Source: Paludibacteraceae bacterium (lineage in GTDB: Bacteria; Bacteroidota; Bacteroidia; Bacteroidales; Paludibacteraceae). Taken from it: a stretch of DNA of 64,000 nucleotides. The notes below the pieces were generated by a model. It did not search any database and was not told the origin of the DNA. It was given only the letters and a program-made list of their open reading frames with translations. Location: assembly GCA_017557345.1 (NCBI GenBank), contig JAFYZR010000123.1, forward strand, positions 62,001 through 126,000, written 5' to 3'. Positions 45,665 through 53,036 of the stretch are shown piece after piece (position 1 is the first letter of the stretch; each line of letters begins with the position of its first letter). The translations under genes were made by a program, and so were the position numbers.

Positions 45665-45666
45665 GA

Positions 45667-46008
45667 TTAAGCCTCCTTCTTAAAGTTGTTACGACGCTTC
45701 TCGGCGTACTCAAATGCGTACTTGTCAAGACGGGTCGTCAGGAAGCGGATTACGCGCTCGTCACGACGGAACTCGGTCTCGAGGGTAGCGATTACTGCGG
45801 GCTCTGCATCAAACTGAAGAATGAAATAGAAACCCGAATTTTTACCTTGGATAGGGTAAGCCAACTGCTTCAAGCCCCACTCCTCACGGTTCAGGATGGT
45901 ACCGCCATTCTGCGTGAGAAGATTCTCGAATTTTTCTACTGCCTCCTTCGTCTGCGGTTCAGACAAAACGGGAGTTAAAACGAAGGCAGCTTCATAATGA
46001 TTTACCAT
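45667..46008 (-). CDS. rpsF: 30S ribosomal protein S6
   Basis: A 113-residue S6 beginning [19 protein letters not shown], with [23 protein letters not shown] and [13 protein letters not shown]. It is the first gene of the rpsF-rpsR-rplI-rpmE2 operon. In many bacteria the S6:S18 pair represses its own leader; a short GC hairpin (CGCGC-AGA-GCGCG at 46051-46063) is present here, but I could not identify the known binding motif. Confidence 0.97.
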   Translation of the reverse strand: MVNHYEAAFVLTPVLSEPQTKEAVEKFENLLTQNGGTILNREEWGLKQLAYPIQGKNSGFYFILQFDAEPAVIATLETEFRRDERVIRFLTTRLDKYAFEYAEKRRNNFKKEA

Positions 46009-46074
46009 TGTAGTAAAACCTAATTTAGTTAATAATGTTAATATAATTCACGCGCAGAGCGCGGAAAAAGCGTG

Positions 46075-46106
46075 CAAAGGTACTGCTTTTTTTTGAAATG
46101 ACCAAA
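46075..46106 (-). promoter_or_regulatory. rpsF operon promoter
   Basis: On the minus strand, -33 TTTG (46103-46106) and -7 TACCTTTG (46075-46082) are 20 bases apart. The spacer ends in GCAG, shared with the tRNA-Asp and greA promoters. Confidence 0.8.
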
Positions 46107-46184
46107 TTTTTTCCATAGAAAAATCAAAAAAAATGTACTTTTGCATGGTTTATATGGCATATTTGCCTATTTTGCCCGCATATT

Positions 46185-46229
46185 TTGCAAATAAATTTGC
46201 ATATGTCAGAATTTTTTTGTACCTTTGCA
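46185..46229 (+). promoter_or_regulatory. fic promoter; left copy of a 45-bp direct repeat
   Basis: -33 TTTG at 46196-46199 and -7 TACCTTTG at 46220-46227. The 45 bases are repeated at 47252-47296 with a single mismatch by hand count. The two copies bracket fic. Confidence 0.8.
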
Positions 46230-46236
46230 GCGAAAA

Positions 46237-46292
46237 TTGGCGGTGTAAATTCTCCACTTGGCGGTGTAAATTGACTGATTTGGCGGTGTAAA
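46237..46292 (+). promoter_or_regulatory. three direct repeats in the fic leader (putative operator)
   Basis: TTGGCGGTGTAAA occurs exactly three times, at 46237-46249, 46258-46270 and 46280-46292, spaced 21 and 22 bases apart (about two helical turns). The last copy ends two bases before the ATG, so it covers the ribosome-binding region. Spacing and position suggest binding sites for a repressor, possibly the winged-helix end of the Fic protein itself. Confidence 0.7.
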
Positions 46293-46294
46293 CC

Positions 46295-47248
46295 ATGGAT
46301 TTGAACGAATTAAAAGAAAAATTGGCTCAATGTGAGCGACAGCAGCAACAGTTGTGGGCATATCGTCCGCTGAGCCAGGAAACATTGAAGTCCCTGCGCG
46401 AGTATTATCGTGTAGGATTAACTTATACAAGTAACGCATTAGAGGGAAATAGCCTGACCGAATCAGAAACGAAAGTGGTTATTGAGGATGGCTTGACCAT
46501 CGAAGGTAAACCCTTGCGGGATGTGTATGAGGCAGTTGGTCATGCCAAAGCGTATGATTATCTGTATGACTTAAGTCACGATGCACCTATTACGGAAGAA
46601 ATGATTCGTGCCGTGCATAAGTTATTCTACCAACAGATTGATCCGGAACGTGCCGGAGAGTACCGTAAAGTGCCTGTCTTTATCAGCGGCAGCCAGTATG
46701 CTGTTGCGCCTGTAGCGGAAATCAGCAAACGGATGCAACAATTAGTGCAGTGGTATGCCGGTCATGAAGGCAAGATGCATCCGGTAGAACTGGCGGCTGA
46801 ATTGCATAAACGCTTTGTATATATCCATCCTTTTGTGGATGGGAATGGCCGTGTTGCACGGCTGCTGATGAACCTTTCGTTGATGCGTAACGAGTATAAC
46901 ATCGCTATTATTCCTGCTGTGACGCGTTCGGAGTATGTAGCGGCATTAGAGGCAGGGCATCAAGATGCAGAAGTCTTTGTCGGTTTTATCGCTGACCGTG
47001 TTATTATGACTCAGTTGGATATCTTACGTCTGTTTCGGGAGAGTGAACCGACACCGGATCATAAGGATTTTGAGCAAGTCCTTTTGCAGACCATTACTCA
47101 AAGTCCCGGTCTTAATGCACCGTTGCTTTCCAATCGTTTAGGGCGCAGTCTCCGCACAACCCAACGTTATTTGAAAGTACTAACCGACAAAGGCCAAATC
47201 GCCTTCCGTGGCGTTGCCAAAAAAGGCGGATATTATCCAATATCTTAA
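46295..47248 (+). CDS. Fic-family AMP-transferase/deAMPylase with C-terminal winged helix
   Basis: A 317-residue Fic protein. Such enzymes transfer AMP (or another nucleotide part) to Ser/Thr/Tyr of target proteins, and some remove it. The catalytic motif HPFVDGNGRVAR begins at residue 178. The N-terminal inhibitory helix motif (S/T)xxxE(G/N) is present as SNALEGN (Ser46, Glu50), placing it among self-inhibited class II Fic proteins. Residues 250-317 form a winged helix (LSNRLGRSLRTTQRYLKVL), a likely DNA-binding end. The target is unknown; no separate antitoxin gene is seen. It lies between two copies of one promoter in a more AT-rich segment. Confidence 0.9.
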   Translation: MDLNELKEKLAQCERQQQQLWAYRPLSQETLKSLREYYRVGLTYTSNALEGNSLTESETKVVIEDGLTIEGKPLRDVYEAVGHAKAYDYLYDLSHDAPITEEMIRAVHKLFYQQIDPERAGEYRKVPVFISGSQYAVAPVAEISKRMQQLVQWYAGHEGKMHPVELAAELHKRFVYIHPFVDGNGRVARLLMNLSLMRNEYNIAIIPAVTRSEYVAALEAGHQDAEVFVGFIADRVIMTQLDILRLFRESEPTPDHKDFEQVLLQTITQSPGLNAPLLSNRLGRSLRTTQRYLKVLTDKGQIAFRGVAKKGGYYPIS

Positions 47249-47251
47249 AAA

Positions 47252-47296
47252 TTGCAAATAAATTTGCATATGTCAGAAATTTTTTGTACCTTTGCA
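47252..47296 (+). promoter_or_regulatory. promoter downstream of fic; right copy of the 45-bp direct repeat
   Basis: -33 TTTG at 47266 with extension TTTGCATATGTCAGA (47263-47277) and -7 TACCTTTG at 47287-47294. It points toward the gap before the secreted-protein gene and would start transcription near 47300, at the head of the candidate small RNA. Confidence 0.75.
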
Positions 47297-47299
47297 CCC

Positions 47300-47522
47300 G
47301 CAAAGGTTTTTGAAACCAATACCGTCGCTTACCGACGTTAAACAGAAGGACATATTGGAAATTTAGCGTTTGCTTTATTTGAGGATTCTTCAATCATCCA
47401 CAATATTGAAAATCTCTTTCCAAGAATAATGCAAGACGCTCACGCAACGCGTGGGCTTCTGCATATTGGAAGAGATGGGAGTGGATGCCCAGAAGAACCA
47501 ATATCAGTGGCTCACGTTTTTT
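47300..47522 (+). ncRNA. candidate structured small RNA or long structured leader
   Basis: This 343-base gap has no credible open frame. After the promoter, several stems can be drawn by eye: CGTCG/CGACG near 47324-47338; CCAC and ATATTG (47398-47408) with CAATAT and GTGG (47499-47510); ATCTCT-TCCAA (47412-47423) with TTGGA-AGAGAT (47466-47476); ATGCA/TGCAT; and an apical GCTCACGC-AAC-GCGTGGGC (47438-47456). A G plus six-T run follows at 47516-47522. A long imperfect hairpin with a side bubble recalls 6S RNA, but I could not confirm any known family. It could instead be the leader of the downstream gene. Confidence 0.4.
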
Positions 47523-47591
47523 GTGTGTATTAACTTAACAATAATCTATTAAATCCGACGAGGCGATGGGATATAACCGCCACTTAAAATC

Positions 47592-48179
47592 ATGAAAAAA
47601 TTATTCATATTCTTAGTTTCACTATTCGTGGTTGTTACAACCTTTGCCGAAGGACATTTATTATTTAAAGGAGTAGAAATAGATGGCAATATTGCTCAAT
47701 TTTCAAAAAAGATAGAAGACAAAGGTTATAAAAGGATATATACAGACGAAGGAGATGCATGTATGTTATCCGGTTCTTTCGCGGGATTTGACGGATGTCA
47801 AATAGCCATTCTTTCTACCACAAATGATCACATTGTTTGGAAAGTAGTAGTTTATTTGCCAGAACAAACATCCTGGTACGCATTGAAAGCAAGGTACGAT
47901 GAGTTTAAAAGTTCATTAACTGATAAATATGGAATTCCTGCTTTGGATAACCATTATTTTAGTAGTCCTTATTATGAAGGCGATGGCTATGAACTACAAG
48001 CATTAAACAATGATAAATGCAATTACACAACTGGATATGAATTAGGAAATGGTGTTGTTTATATGGATCTGTATGGAGCTGGTTATGGAAAGGGTCAAGT
48101 ACGTATTTTGTATGAAGACGATGCGAATAAGGAGCTTAAAAATAAAGCTAAGAAAAACAGTATGTCATCCGACCTATAA
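47592..48179 (+). CDS. secreted protein of unknown function (Bacteroidetes family)
   Basis: A 195-residue protein with a signal peptide of about 19 residues (ends TTFAEG) and no lipobox. The mature part LLFKGVEIDGNIAQFSKKIEDKGYK, then LSGSFAGFDGCQIAILS, then LTDKYGIP, resembles a family of roughly 190-residue exported proteins frequent in Bacteroidetes, none with a known role. It is AT-rich compared with the genes on either side of the segment. The candidate RNA or long leader lies upstream, and the DNA-binding gene begins 32 bases downstream. Confidence 0.7.
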   Translation: MKKLFIFLVSLFVVVTTFAEGHLLFKGVEIDGNIAQFSKKIEDKGYKRIYTDEGDACMLSGSFAGFDGCQIAILSTTNDHIVWKVVVYLPEQTSWYALKARYDEFKSSLTDKYGIPALDNHYFSSPYYEGDGYELQALNNDKCNYTTGYELGNGVVYMDLYGAGYGKGQVRILYEDDANKELKNKAKKNSMSSDL

Positions 48180-48211
48180 GATGGACGTCTATCACCTATC
48201 AAAAAATCGTG

Positions 48212-49132
48212 ATGAAAACGATGTCATTTATATCCGTTTCGGAAGCAGCCGAAATAGCGGGCGTTTCATGCGCAACTATTCGAAGTCTATGCAAAGCACG
48301 AGTTATCCATTATCAAATGAATGGTCAACTTTATTATCCTTGCGCTGAAGATGTGAATCGCTATGCAAATTCTATTTCCAAAGTATACGCTATCCGCCAA
48401 GACATAGAAAATTATTCAAAAAAATTAGCAAAGGAAAGGGAAATACTAAGTAAGGAGTGCGAAGAAACGACACAAAATATTGAGGATGTCAGGATAGCAA
48501 AATTTCGCGCTAAACGATTATCTGAAATAATGTTTGCGCTTTTGCAGCAATACGAAGAATTTCCAACAGAAGAAATTTCCGCCACAGATTTTGAATTGAT
48601 ATTCAAAGTAGCAAGAGGAGACAATTTTCAAGAAGCGGCGAAAGTTGTCCGTTTGACGGGGGAACGAATTCGTCAAATATGGCCAATTTTACTCCGCAAA
48701 CTAGCATCTGCAAGAAATGAAATAAAGTTCAGAGATGAGCAAATCGCATCATTACAACACATTATACAAAATTTGGAAGAAAAGGAAAAAGCGAAGAAGA
48801 ATGTCATTCCAATTCCAGAAGCGATAGCCAAATATGCAGAATTCTTAATCATGTCATTAGATGAAGTTCCATTTTCTTCTCGAACGGCACGAGGACTACA
48901 ATACGCAGAATTAAAAACGGTATTTGAATTGGTACATTGTAAACGTAATTATCTTCGTGCTTTACCGAACATTGGCAATAAATCTATAGCCGAGATTGAT
49001 GAGTGGTTAGAAAAGCATGGGCTTTCTTACGACATGACATTTCCAAAAGAAATTGGCATTTCTCAATTAAAAGAATTTATACAGCCCAAGAATGGGCATA
49101 ACGAAGAAGATCTCTTTGATGAAGTAAAATAA
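48212..49132 (+). CDS. DNA-binding protein with excisionase-like, sigma region-4-like and alpha-CTD-like domains
   Basis: A 306-residue protein with three DNA-binding-type domains, numbered from this start. Residues 7-50 (FISVSEAAEIAGVSCATIRSL) look like an excisionase/MerR helix-turn-helix. Residues 60-105 form a coiled coil. Residues 136-166 (DNFQEAAKVVRLTGERIRQI) resemble sigma-70 region 4, which reads the -35/-33 box. Residues 215-274 (SLDEVPFSSRTARGL, then LPNIGNKSIAEIDEWLEKHG) closely follow the RNA polymerase alpha C-terminal domain. There is no sigma region 2. It may act as a promoter-targeting regulator. ATG was chosen over the adjacent GTG; another ATG is at 48221. It is AT-rich and followed by an 11-bp repeat array. 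Confidence 0.7.
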   Translation: MKTMSFISVSEAAEIAGVSCATIRSLCKARVIHYQMNGQLYYPCAEDVNRYANSISKVYAIRQDIENYSKKLAKEREILSKECEETTQNIEDVRIAKFRAKRLSEIMFALLQQYEEFPTEEISATDFELIFKVARGDNFQEAAKVVRLTGERIRQIWPILLRKLASARNEIKFRDEQIASLQHIIQNLEEKEKAKKNVIPIPEAIAKYAEFLIMSLDEVPFSSRTARGLQYAELKTVFELVHCKRNYLRALPNIGNKSIAEIDEWLEKHGLSYDMTFPKEIGISQLKEFIQPKNGHNEEDLFDEVK

Positions 49133-49159
49133 GTTTTGCCATTTACTTGACACCGAGAA

Positions 49160-49260
49160 TAACGCACTTATCGCGCACTAATAGCGCACTTATCACGCAC
49201 TAATCACGCACTAATTTTTGCATGCAATTTCGTTGGTATTATATACATAGTATATAATAC
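49160..49260 (-). repeat. intergenic element, family B, copy 2 (inverted relative to copy 1)
   Basis: Read on the minus strand: a perfect inverted repeat with 11-base arms GTATTATATAC and loop TAT (49236-49260), then CAACGAAAT as in copy 1, then five 11-base units (49160-49214): TTAGTGCGTGA twice, TAAGTGCGCTA, TTAGTGCGCGA and TAAGTGCGTTA. It follows the DNA-binding gene. The array end again points at TTCTCGGT, similar to the TTTCGGT after copy 1. Confidence 0.85.
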
Positions 49261-49297
49261 TGTGGAGTTAGGGAGAATCACGCAAAAATAGATATCT

Positions 49298-49331
49298 AGA
49301 ACCCTAGAAGTCTAGAAGATCAGAGGGTTCT
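49298..49331. other. hairpin in the gap before the thioredoxin gene
   Basis: AGAACCCT and AGGGTTCT form a perfect 8-bp stem around an 18-base loop. No strong T run directly follows on either side, so a terminator call is weak. The rest of this 285-base gap holds the family B element and the thioredoxin promoter. Confidence 0.35.
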
Positions 49332-49371
49332 TGGCAATTATTTCTTTTTTTTCGTCAAATATTTGCATATT

Positions 49372-49393
49372 TGATTTTTTTTTACTACTTTTG
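49372..49393 (+). promoter_or_regulatory. promoter of the thioredoxin-antiporter genes
   Basis: TTTG-type -33 sequence in the stretch near 49363-49375 and -7 TACTTTTG at 49386-49393. The leader to the ATG at 49418 is about 20 bases. Confidence 0.6.
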
Positions 49394-49417
49394 TACCCGA
49401 TTTTAATTTGGAGTATT

Positions 49418-49849
49418 ATGCGGGTAAGGATTTTAGCAGTCGTTTTGCTAGCAATGGCACTTCCGTTGATGGCGGAAGACGTGGTGTATATCACTACGGA
49501 GCAGTTCCGTGCACGTATCTTCGACTACAAAAGCGAGAAAGAATGGAAATACAAAGGCGACAAGCCGTGCGTGATAGATTTCTATACGACATGGTGCGGT
49601 CCTTGCAAACGCTTGGCGCCCATCATGGAAGAACTCAGCCAGACCTACTGCGACCAAGTGGTATTCTATAAAGCCGACACAGAACGTGAGCGCGAGTTGG
49701 CCTATGTTTTCGGTATCAGTTCCATCCCGCAAGTGCTGTATATCCCGACGGAAGGCAAGCCTATGCTACTCAAAGGCTTATATCCCAAAGAGGAGATAAT
49801 AAAAATCATTAATGAATTTTTATTAAAGAATAACGAATTAACGAATTAG
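49418..49849 (+). CDS. exported thioredoxin-fold protein
   Basis: A 143-residue thioredoxin with a signal peptide (MRVRILAVVLLAMALPLMAED) and the redox motif FYTTWCGPCKRLAPI near residue 65. The cis-proline loop SSIPQVLYIP is present. It should act as a periplasmic thiol-disulfide reductase or oxidase. The ATG just after the promoter was preferred to an upstream frame that runs through the promoter. Its last codons and stop lie in an 8-bp tandem repeat that continues into the next gene's start. Confidence 0.88.
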   Translation: MRVRILAVVLLAMALPLMAEDVVYITTEQFRARIFDYKSEKEWKYKGDKPCVIDFYTTWCGPCKRLAPIMEELSQTYCDQVVFYKADTERERELAYVFGISSIPQVLYIPTEGKPMLLKGLYPKEEIIKIINEFLLKNNELTN

Positions 49850-49886
49850 GGAGTTAACGAATTAGCGAATTAGCGAGTTAGGGAAT
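49831..49886 (+). repeat. seven 8-bp tandem units across a gene junction
   Basis: Consecutive units TAACGAAT, TAACGAAT, TAGGGAGT, TAACGAAT, TAGCGAAT, TAGCGAGT and TAGGGAAT run from the thioredoxin stop region to the antiporter start codon (ATG at 49885). Because 8 is not a multiple of 3, gain or loss of a unit would change the thioredoxin tail and the spacing before the antiporter ATG. Confidence 0.8.
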
Positions 49887-51498
49887 GCAGGTCGAATTTA
49901 TATTGCTCATATTATCGTTGTTGTTCTTCGTGAGCATCGTAGCCGATAAAATCGGCTATAAGTTCGGCGTGCCGGCGTTGCTGCTTTTCCTGGGTGTGGG
50001 AATGCTGTTCGGAGCAGGCGGTGTCGGTTCGTTTGTAGGCGGCACAGATAGTGCTTTCGACACAGACTCCGCGCAGGCATTAAGTACCGTGGCGCTTTGC
50101 ATCATCCTTTTCTCAGGCGGCATGGATACCAAACTGAGCGATATCAAATCGGTTCTTGCGCCCGGTATTACCTTAGCAACCCTGGGCGTTTTGGTAACCT
50201 GCCTGCTAACAGGCGTGACGATCTATTTCCTCTTCGGCTGGCTGAATGCAGTCACTTCCGTTTCGATATGGATGGCTTTGCTGATCGCCGCTACGATGTC
50301 CAGTACCGACAGCGCGAGTGTCTTTTCTATCATGCGCACGCGCCATATCGGTCTGAAACATAACTTACGTCCGTTGCTGGAGTTAGAGTCCGGAGCGAAT
50401 GACCCGATGGCTTATGTGCTGACGACGACGCTGATTAGTATCGTCCTGGCCACTTCCGGCATCTCGGGAGATCCGACCAATGTGGCCGCTCTGCCTATAG
50501 TCCGAACGGTTATCGTTCAACTGGTGATGGGAACGGCATTGGGATTTGCTTTGGGCGAAGGACTGGTATTGCTGTTACGCCGTGTGCAGTTAGCCAACGA
50601 AGCACTCTACCCGATTATGGTTCTGACGGCTTGTATCTTTATCTTTGCCATCACGTATTACCTGCAAGGTAACACCTATCTTGCGGTTTATGTAGGCGGA
50701 TTGATCATAGGCAACAATAAGTTCAGCCGCAAACGCCAGACGAAATCGTTCTTCGACGGTCTGACTTGGCTAAGTCAGTTGATGATGTTCCTCATGCTCG
50801 GTCTGATGGTTCGTCCGACGGATTTATTGAAGTTGGAAGTATGGCTGCCGGGATTGATTATCAGCATCGTAATGATAGGTATCTCCCGTCCTGCAGCCGT
50901 CTTTATGACCATGGCGCCTTTCCGCAAATACCGCACACGCGATAAGATCATGCTGAGTTGGGTTGGCCTCAAAGGTGCCGTGCCGATTATCTTTGCCATC
51001 ATGTGCAAGGCGCAAGGAGTGCCTTCTGCAGATATTATCTTTAATGTGGTATTCCTATGTACCTTAGTCTCGCTGCTGGCACAAGGCACGACACTAACGC
51101 TATTGGCTCAGCGACTCAATCTGGCAACGCCTCCGGACGAGACAAAACGACTGGTTCATTTTGACCTTGACTTGCCGGATGAGATTCAATCGACAGCGCA
51201 TGAGTTAGATGTGACGGATGATATGCTTATCAGCGGCTGCACGCTACGTGAGTTACAAATGCCGCCGCATACGTTGATTATCATGGTGCGTCGCGGCGAT
51301 GATTTCTTCGTTCCAACGGGTGCAAGTGTTTTGCAGACAGGCGACCAGTTACTGGTAATCAGCGATCATGATGCCGACGAGGCATACCGACAGTTAGCCA
51401 ACGAAGCCGAAGAAGAGGCTCAATGGCGAGAGAGCGTAAAGAAACGGGCAAAAGAACGGTTTACGCGCTTCATTACATTGCTAAATAGAAAAAAATAA
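49885..51498 (+). CDS. K+/H+ (Na+/H+) antiporter, CvrA/NhaP2 type
   Basis: A 537-residue CPA1-type cation/proton antiporter. About 12-13 helices fill residues 1-400, with conserved TLATLGVLVTCLLTG and LLELESGANDPMAYVL (the transport acidic pair region). The C-terminal 110 residues form a TrkA-C-like regulatory domain (LRELQMPPHTLIIMVRRGDDFFVPTG, then GDQLLVIS). It should balance cytoplasmic K+ and pH. The cation is not certain from sequence. No clear Shine-Dalgarno exists; the upstream DNA is the 8-bp repeat. Confidence 0.9.
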   Translation: MQVEFILLILSLLFFVSIVADKIGYKFGVPALLLFLGVGMLFGAGGVGSFVGGTDSAFDTDSAQALSTVALCIILFSGGMDTKLSDIKSVLAPGITLATLGVLVTCLLTGVTIYFLFGWLNAVTSVSIWMALLIAATMSSTDSASVFSIMRTRHIGLKHNLRPLLELESGANDPMAYVLTTTLISIVLATSGISGDPTNVAALPIVRTVIVQLVMGTALGFALGEGLVLLLRRVQLANEALYPIMVLTACIFIFAITYYLQGNTYLAVYVGGLIIGNNKFSRKRQTKSFFDGLTWLSQLMMFLMLGLMVRPTDLLKLEVWLPGLIISIVMIGISRPAAVFMTMAPFRKYRTRDKIMLSWVGLKGAVPIIFAIMCKAQGVPSADIIFNVVFLCTLVSLLAQGTTLTLLAQRLNLATPPDETKRLVHFDLDLPDEIQSTAHELDVTDDMLISGCTLRELQMPPHTLIIMVRRGDDFFVPTGASVLQTGDQLLVISDHDADEAYRQLANEAEEEAQWRESVKKRAKERFTRFITLLNRKK

Positions 51499-51501
51499 GA
51501 T

Positions 51502-53034
51502 ATGACAAAAACTGTAGTTTTTTTAACCGGAGGAACCGGAACCATGGGTTTTGCGGGCATGCAGGAGATCTTGCGATACCCGGATCAGTATGAGTTACGC
51601 GTACTCGCGCGCCCGAGTAAAAAGAATAAGGACTTGCTTTCGCCTTATATTCTCCGCCATTCCAACCTACGCGTCATTTGGGGCGATCTGACGAACTATG
51701 AAGATGTGCTGCGTGGCGTTACGGGTGCAGATATCGTATTGCATGTAGGCGGCATGGTTTCACCTGCTGCGGACTATCGTCCGAAAGCCACATTGCGAAC
51801 CAACATACCTGCTGCGGAGAATGTGACAAAAGCCGTTTTGGCACAACCGGAAGACAAACAGCCGAAAGTGGTGTACATCGGCTCCGTAGCGCAAATGGGC
51901 GATCGTCGCGAACCGTTGCATTGGGGAAGAGCCGGAGATCCGATTTGTGTGTCGGCATACGATCACTACGGTATTACAAAGGCTCTCGCGGAACGAATCA
52001 TCACCAATTCAGGCATCAAGAAATGGGTTTCCCTGCGCCAGTCGGGTATCCTTTATCCCGCTATTCTGAAGAACTATGACCCGATTATGTTCCACGTGCC
52101 GATTCGTGGTGTCTTGGAATGGGCAACGGTAGAAGATAGCGGACGACTGCTGGAACGCGTTTGTCGTCCTGACGTGCCGGAAGAGTTCTGGAAACGATAC
52201 TACAACATCGGTTCAGGTGAGCAATACCGCCTCTCGAACTATGAGTTCGAAGTATTATTGCTCGAAGCCATCGGCTGCCCGAGACCGGAGAAGATATTTA
52301 ATGCCAATTGGTTCACTACCCGCAATTTCCACGGCATGTGGTATATTGACGGTGATAAGCTGGAAGAGATGTTGCATTTCCGTGCGAATGTGCCTGTAAA
52401 AGAATATTTCGCCAAAATGGCAAAGGCAGAATCGCTGCCTTGGGGCATTAAATTTGCATCCAAGACCCATATCGCCAAACTGTTCCCGCATTGTGTGAAA
52501 GCCGCGATGTGGTTCATGGCCAACAGCAAGATCCACGGCACACAATGGTGGATTAAGAATAAGGTTGAGCCGAAGATTCATGCATACTACGGCAGTTTGG
52601 AGGAATACAAAGCCATTCCTGACTGGAAGCATTTTGACGTGAGCCATAATAGCGAAACGCCGGTACTCCTGGAGCATGGCTATGATGAGAACAAGCCGAT
52701 GGATAAACTGACCGTCAAAGACCTGGAGAAAGCCGCAGCATTCCGCGGAGGAAAAGTGCAAACGGAAGGCATCAAGGCAAAAGGGTTGGCTTTATGGGAC
52801 ACGATGCTGACATGGGAAGATGCTCACGGCCGTACTTTCGAGGCTACGCCTCGTTTAATCCTGTTAGGCGGCCATTGGAGTCCGTTCGATATGCCGTATC
52901 CGTATGCTTTCGAACCGAAAAAGAAACAAGTGCCGTGGCACTGGGATGCGGTAGCCAAAGAGAACCCGTTCTTTGCACAACTGTGGGCTCCGCTGCATGA
53001 ACCGGGCAAAAACTACACGTACTTCTTAGATTGA
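51502..53034 (+). CDS. NAD-dependent epimerase/dehydratase (extended SDR)
   Basis: A 510-residue protein. The N-terminal 330 residues form an extended short-chain dehydrogenase: [13 protein letters not shown] binds NAD(P) and [10 protein letters not shown] holds the catalytic Tyr-x-x-x-Lys. The last 180 residues ([35 protein letters not shown]) form an extra domain not seen in typical sugar epimerases. The substrate is unknown. It lies four bases after the antiporter and its TGA is two bases before parE. Confidence 0.82.
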   Translation: MTKTVVFLTGGTGTMGFAGMQEILRYPDQYELRVLARPSKKNKDLLSPYILRHSNLRVIWGDLTNYEDVLRGVTGADIVLHVGGMVSPAADYRPKATLRTNIPAAENVTKAVLAQPEDKQPKVVYIGSVAQMGDRREPLHWGRAGDPICVSAYDHYGITKALAERIITNSGIKKWVSLRQSGILYPAILKNYDPIMFHVPIRGVLEWATVEDSGRLLERVCRPDVPEEFWKRYYNIGSGEQYRLSNYEFEVLLLEAIGCPRPEKIFNANWFTTRNFHGMWYIDGDKLEEMLHFRANVPVKEYFAKMAKAESLPWGIKFASKTHIAKLFPHCVKAAMWFMANSKIHGTQWWIKNKVEPKIHAYYGSLEEYKAIPDWKHFDVSHNSETPVLLEHGYDENKPMDKLTVKDLEKAAAFRGGKVQTEGIKAKGLALWDTMLTWEDAHGRTFEATPRLILLGGHWSPFDMPYPYAFEPKKKQVPWHWDAVAKENPFFAQLWAPLHEPGKNYTYFLD

Positions 53035-53036
53035 TT

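Noticed and set aside
46009..46074. Known S6:S18-binding leader of rpsF
   Set aside because: Only a simple CGCGC-AGA-GCGCG hairpin is seen; the characteristic bulge and loop of that motif could not be identified.
46295..47248. Fic toxin with a separate antitoxin gene
   Set aside because: The inhibitory motif SNALEGN is within the Fic protein itself and no small partner gene lies upstream.
47300..47522. tmRNA or RNase P RNA
   Set aside because: No tRNA-like end, tag frame or conserved RNase P core was found, and the length is too short.
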